A stretch of DNA of 7,869 bases from Phyllobacteriaceae bacterium (GTDB lineage: Bacteria > Pseudomonadota > Alphaproteobacteria > Rhizobiales > Rhizobiaceae), in the NCBI GenBank assembly GCA_024645155.1, contig JAHEGF010000156.1:1-7869 (forward strand), read 5' to 3'. The notes under the pieces are model-generated. The model saw nothing but the letters and a program-made list of their open reading frames with translations, did not search any database and was not told where the DNA came from. The position numbers were made by a program, and so were the translations under genes. Numbering within the stretch: the first letter of the stretch is position 1; each line of letters opens with the position of its first letter. Below, piece after piece: positions 7,067 through 7,869 of this stretch.

Positions 7067-7869
7067 CTACTGGTTTGCCGTGACCGAGACCTTCAACTGG
7101 TCCGGCAGCGTCTGAGGTGCAGACATCCCGGTCGCCATCAGCATTGCAAACGGGACCGGTTCGTCCGGTGCCGCGCGAATTTCGAGGCTCCTCGGATCGT
7201 CAAGATAGTCGGACGCCGCTTTTGTGATCTGTGCGGCAAAATCCGGATTGCCCAGCTGCGACAACAGGAACGGCAATACGCCCTTGGTCTGGTTGACCAT
7301 GTTGGCGCGGTCGGTTCCCTGTTGGGCGGCAAAGAAGTCGAGCAGCCTGCCGGTCAGTGATGCGTCATCGACCCGGATCAGTGCCGAATGGAAACTCAGT
7401 TGCTGCATGAGGCCGAGCATGGCAAGGCCCTGTGCCTGTTTTTCGCTATCGCTGGCGCTCTGCATCTTCTTCGACATTGTCTGCAATGCTGCCACGAATT
7501 CCGGCGTGTAGCCGCTCAGATCAACCTGAAAATCAAGGCTGGCAGCATCCTTGACCGCAATACGGTTCGTTTCCAGAACAATGCGCCCGCTCGCCGGTAT
7601 CCAGTAGCCAGCCATATCTACGGTCGCATTCAGTTCGTCGTAGCCAAGTGCTTTCATGGTTTGCTGGACATTCGGATCATCGAAAGCTTCGAAATTGACA
7701 TACATGCGTGCGACTTTGCCGGAATAGACCATTTTTTCGTCGGCGCTGTCAGGGATATCAATTGTTGCGGATGCATCTTCGAGAACGAATGCCTCTTCGC
7801 CGAGCATCTTGAACGTGATTAGTCCGACGGTCATGTTTTCGTAGACCAGTACGTCACCAAATATCTCGT
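7067..7869 (-). CDS. Conserved hypothetical protein, C-terminal part (5' end outside window)
   Basis: The reading frame is open from the right edge to a TAG at 7069-7067. About 266 residues are visible. The ATG at 7834-7832 is probably internal, because the frame continues upstream without a stop (EIFGDVLVYEN precedes it) and no ribosome binding site is evident. I do not recognise a named family. The sequence alternates beta-like stretches (ASATIDIPDSADEKMVYSGK; ATVDMAGYWIPASGRIVLET) with helical ones (EFVAALQTMSKKMQSASDSE). The end, with DDPRSLEIRAAPDEPVPF and LPDQLKVSVTAN, resembles from memory a class of uncharacterised, often exported alphaproteobacterial proteins. No membrane segment or catalytic motif is visible; a signal peptide, if present, lies outside the window. 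Codon use matches neighbouring genes, so there is no sign of recent transfer. It converges on aspS, so the two are not in an operon. Confidence 0.8.
   Translation of the reverse strand, partial: EIFGDVLVYENMTVGLITFKMLGEEAFVLEDASATIDIPDSADEKMVYSGKVARMYVNFEAFDDPNVQQTMKALGYDELNATVDMAGYWIPASGRIVLETNRIAVKDAASLDFQVDLSGYTPEFVAALQTMSKKMQSASDSEKQAQGLAMLGLMQQLSFHSALIRVDDASLTGRLLDFFAAQQGTDRANMVNQTKGVLPFLLSQLGNPDFAAQITKAASDYLDDPRSLEIRAAPDEPVPFAMLMATGMSAPQTLPDQLKVSVTANQ

Noticed and set aside
7388..7822. Plus-strand open frame of 144 codons opposite the unknown right-edge gene
   Set aside because: The minus-strand frame is longer, stays open to the window edge and has balanced amino-acid composition; the plus frame is rich in Cys and His, as typical of antisense readings.
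1..7869. A mobile element, CRISPR array, tRNA gene, phage or defence system
   Set aside because: No direct-repeat arrays, terminal inverted repeats, transposase or integrase motifs, tRNA-like sequence or compositional break were seen; nearly all sequence is explained by core genes.

Overview
The window reads as core chromosome from an alphaproteobacterium, most probably of the Rhizobiales/Hyphomicrobiales. The basis is protein resemblance (alphaproteobacterial forms of AspRS, Ppx and RNase D), moderately high GC with GC-rich third codon positions, and two promoter candidates of the rhizobial CTTGAC type. The taxonomic call comes from family knowledge only; no search was run.

Layout. At the left edge is the 3' half of ppk (polyphosphate kinase 1, plus strand). 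Its stop overlaps the start of ppx (exopolyphosphatase) by 4 bp, so enzymes that make and degrade polyphosphate are encoded as a coupled pair. ppx converges on rnd (ribonuclease D, minus strand) with 18 bp between stops. Upstream of rnd on the same strand, 73 bp away, is a 408-residue major facilitator superfamily transporter. The transporter is divergent from aspS (aspartyl-tRNA synthetase, plus strand) across a 239-bp gap that carries a good -35 candidate for aspS. aspS converges, with a 34-bp gap, on a minus-strand gene of unknown function that runs off the right edge.

How the genes relate. ppk and ppx are one functional unit (polyphosphate turnover). rnd (RNA 3'-end trimming) and aspS (tRNA charging) both touch tRNA biology but lie in separate transcription units. 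The transporter and the last gene have no clear functional tie to the others. All genes are intact apart from the two cut by the window edges. No RNA gene, mobile element, CRISPR array, attachment site or transfer signature was seen, and no stretch over 300 bp lacks a gene.

No new biological system was found. The points most worth a second look are the true start of aspS, a histidine that suggests a non-discriminating AspRS, small dyads at three gene ends, a probable separate promoter for rnd, and the uncharacterised protein at the right edge.
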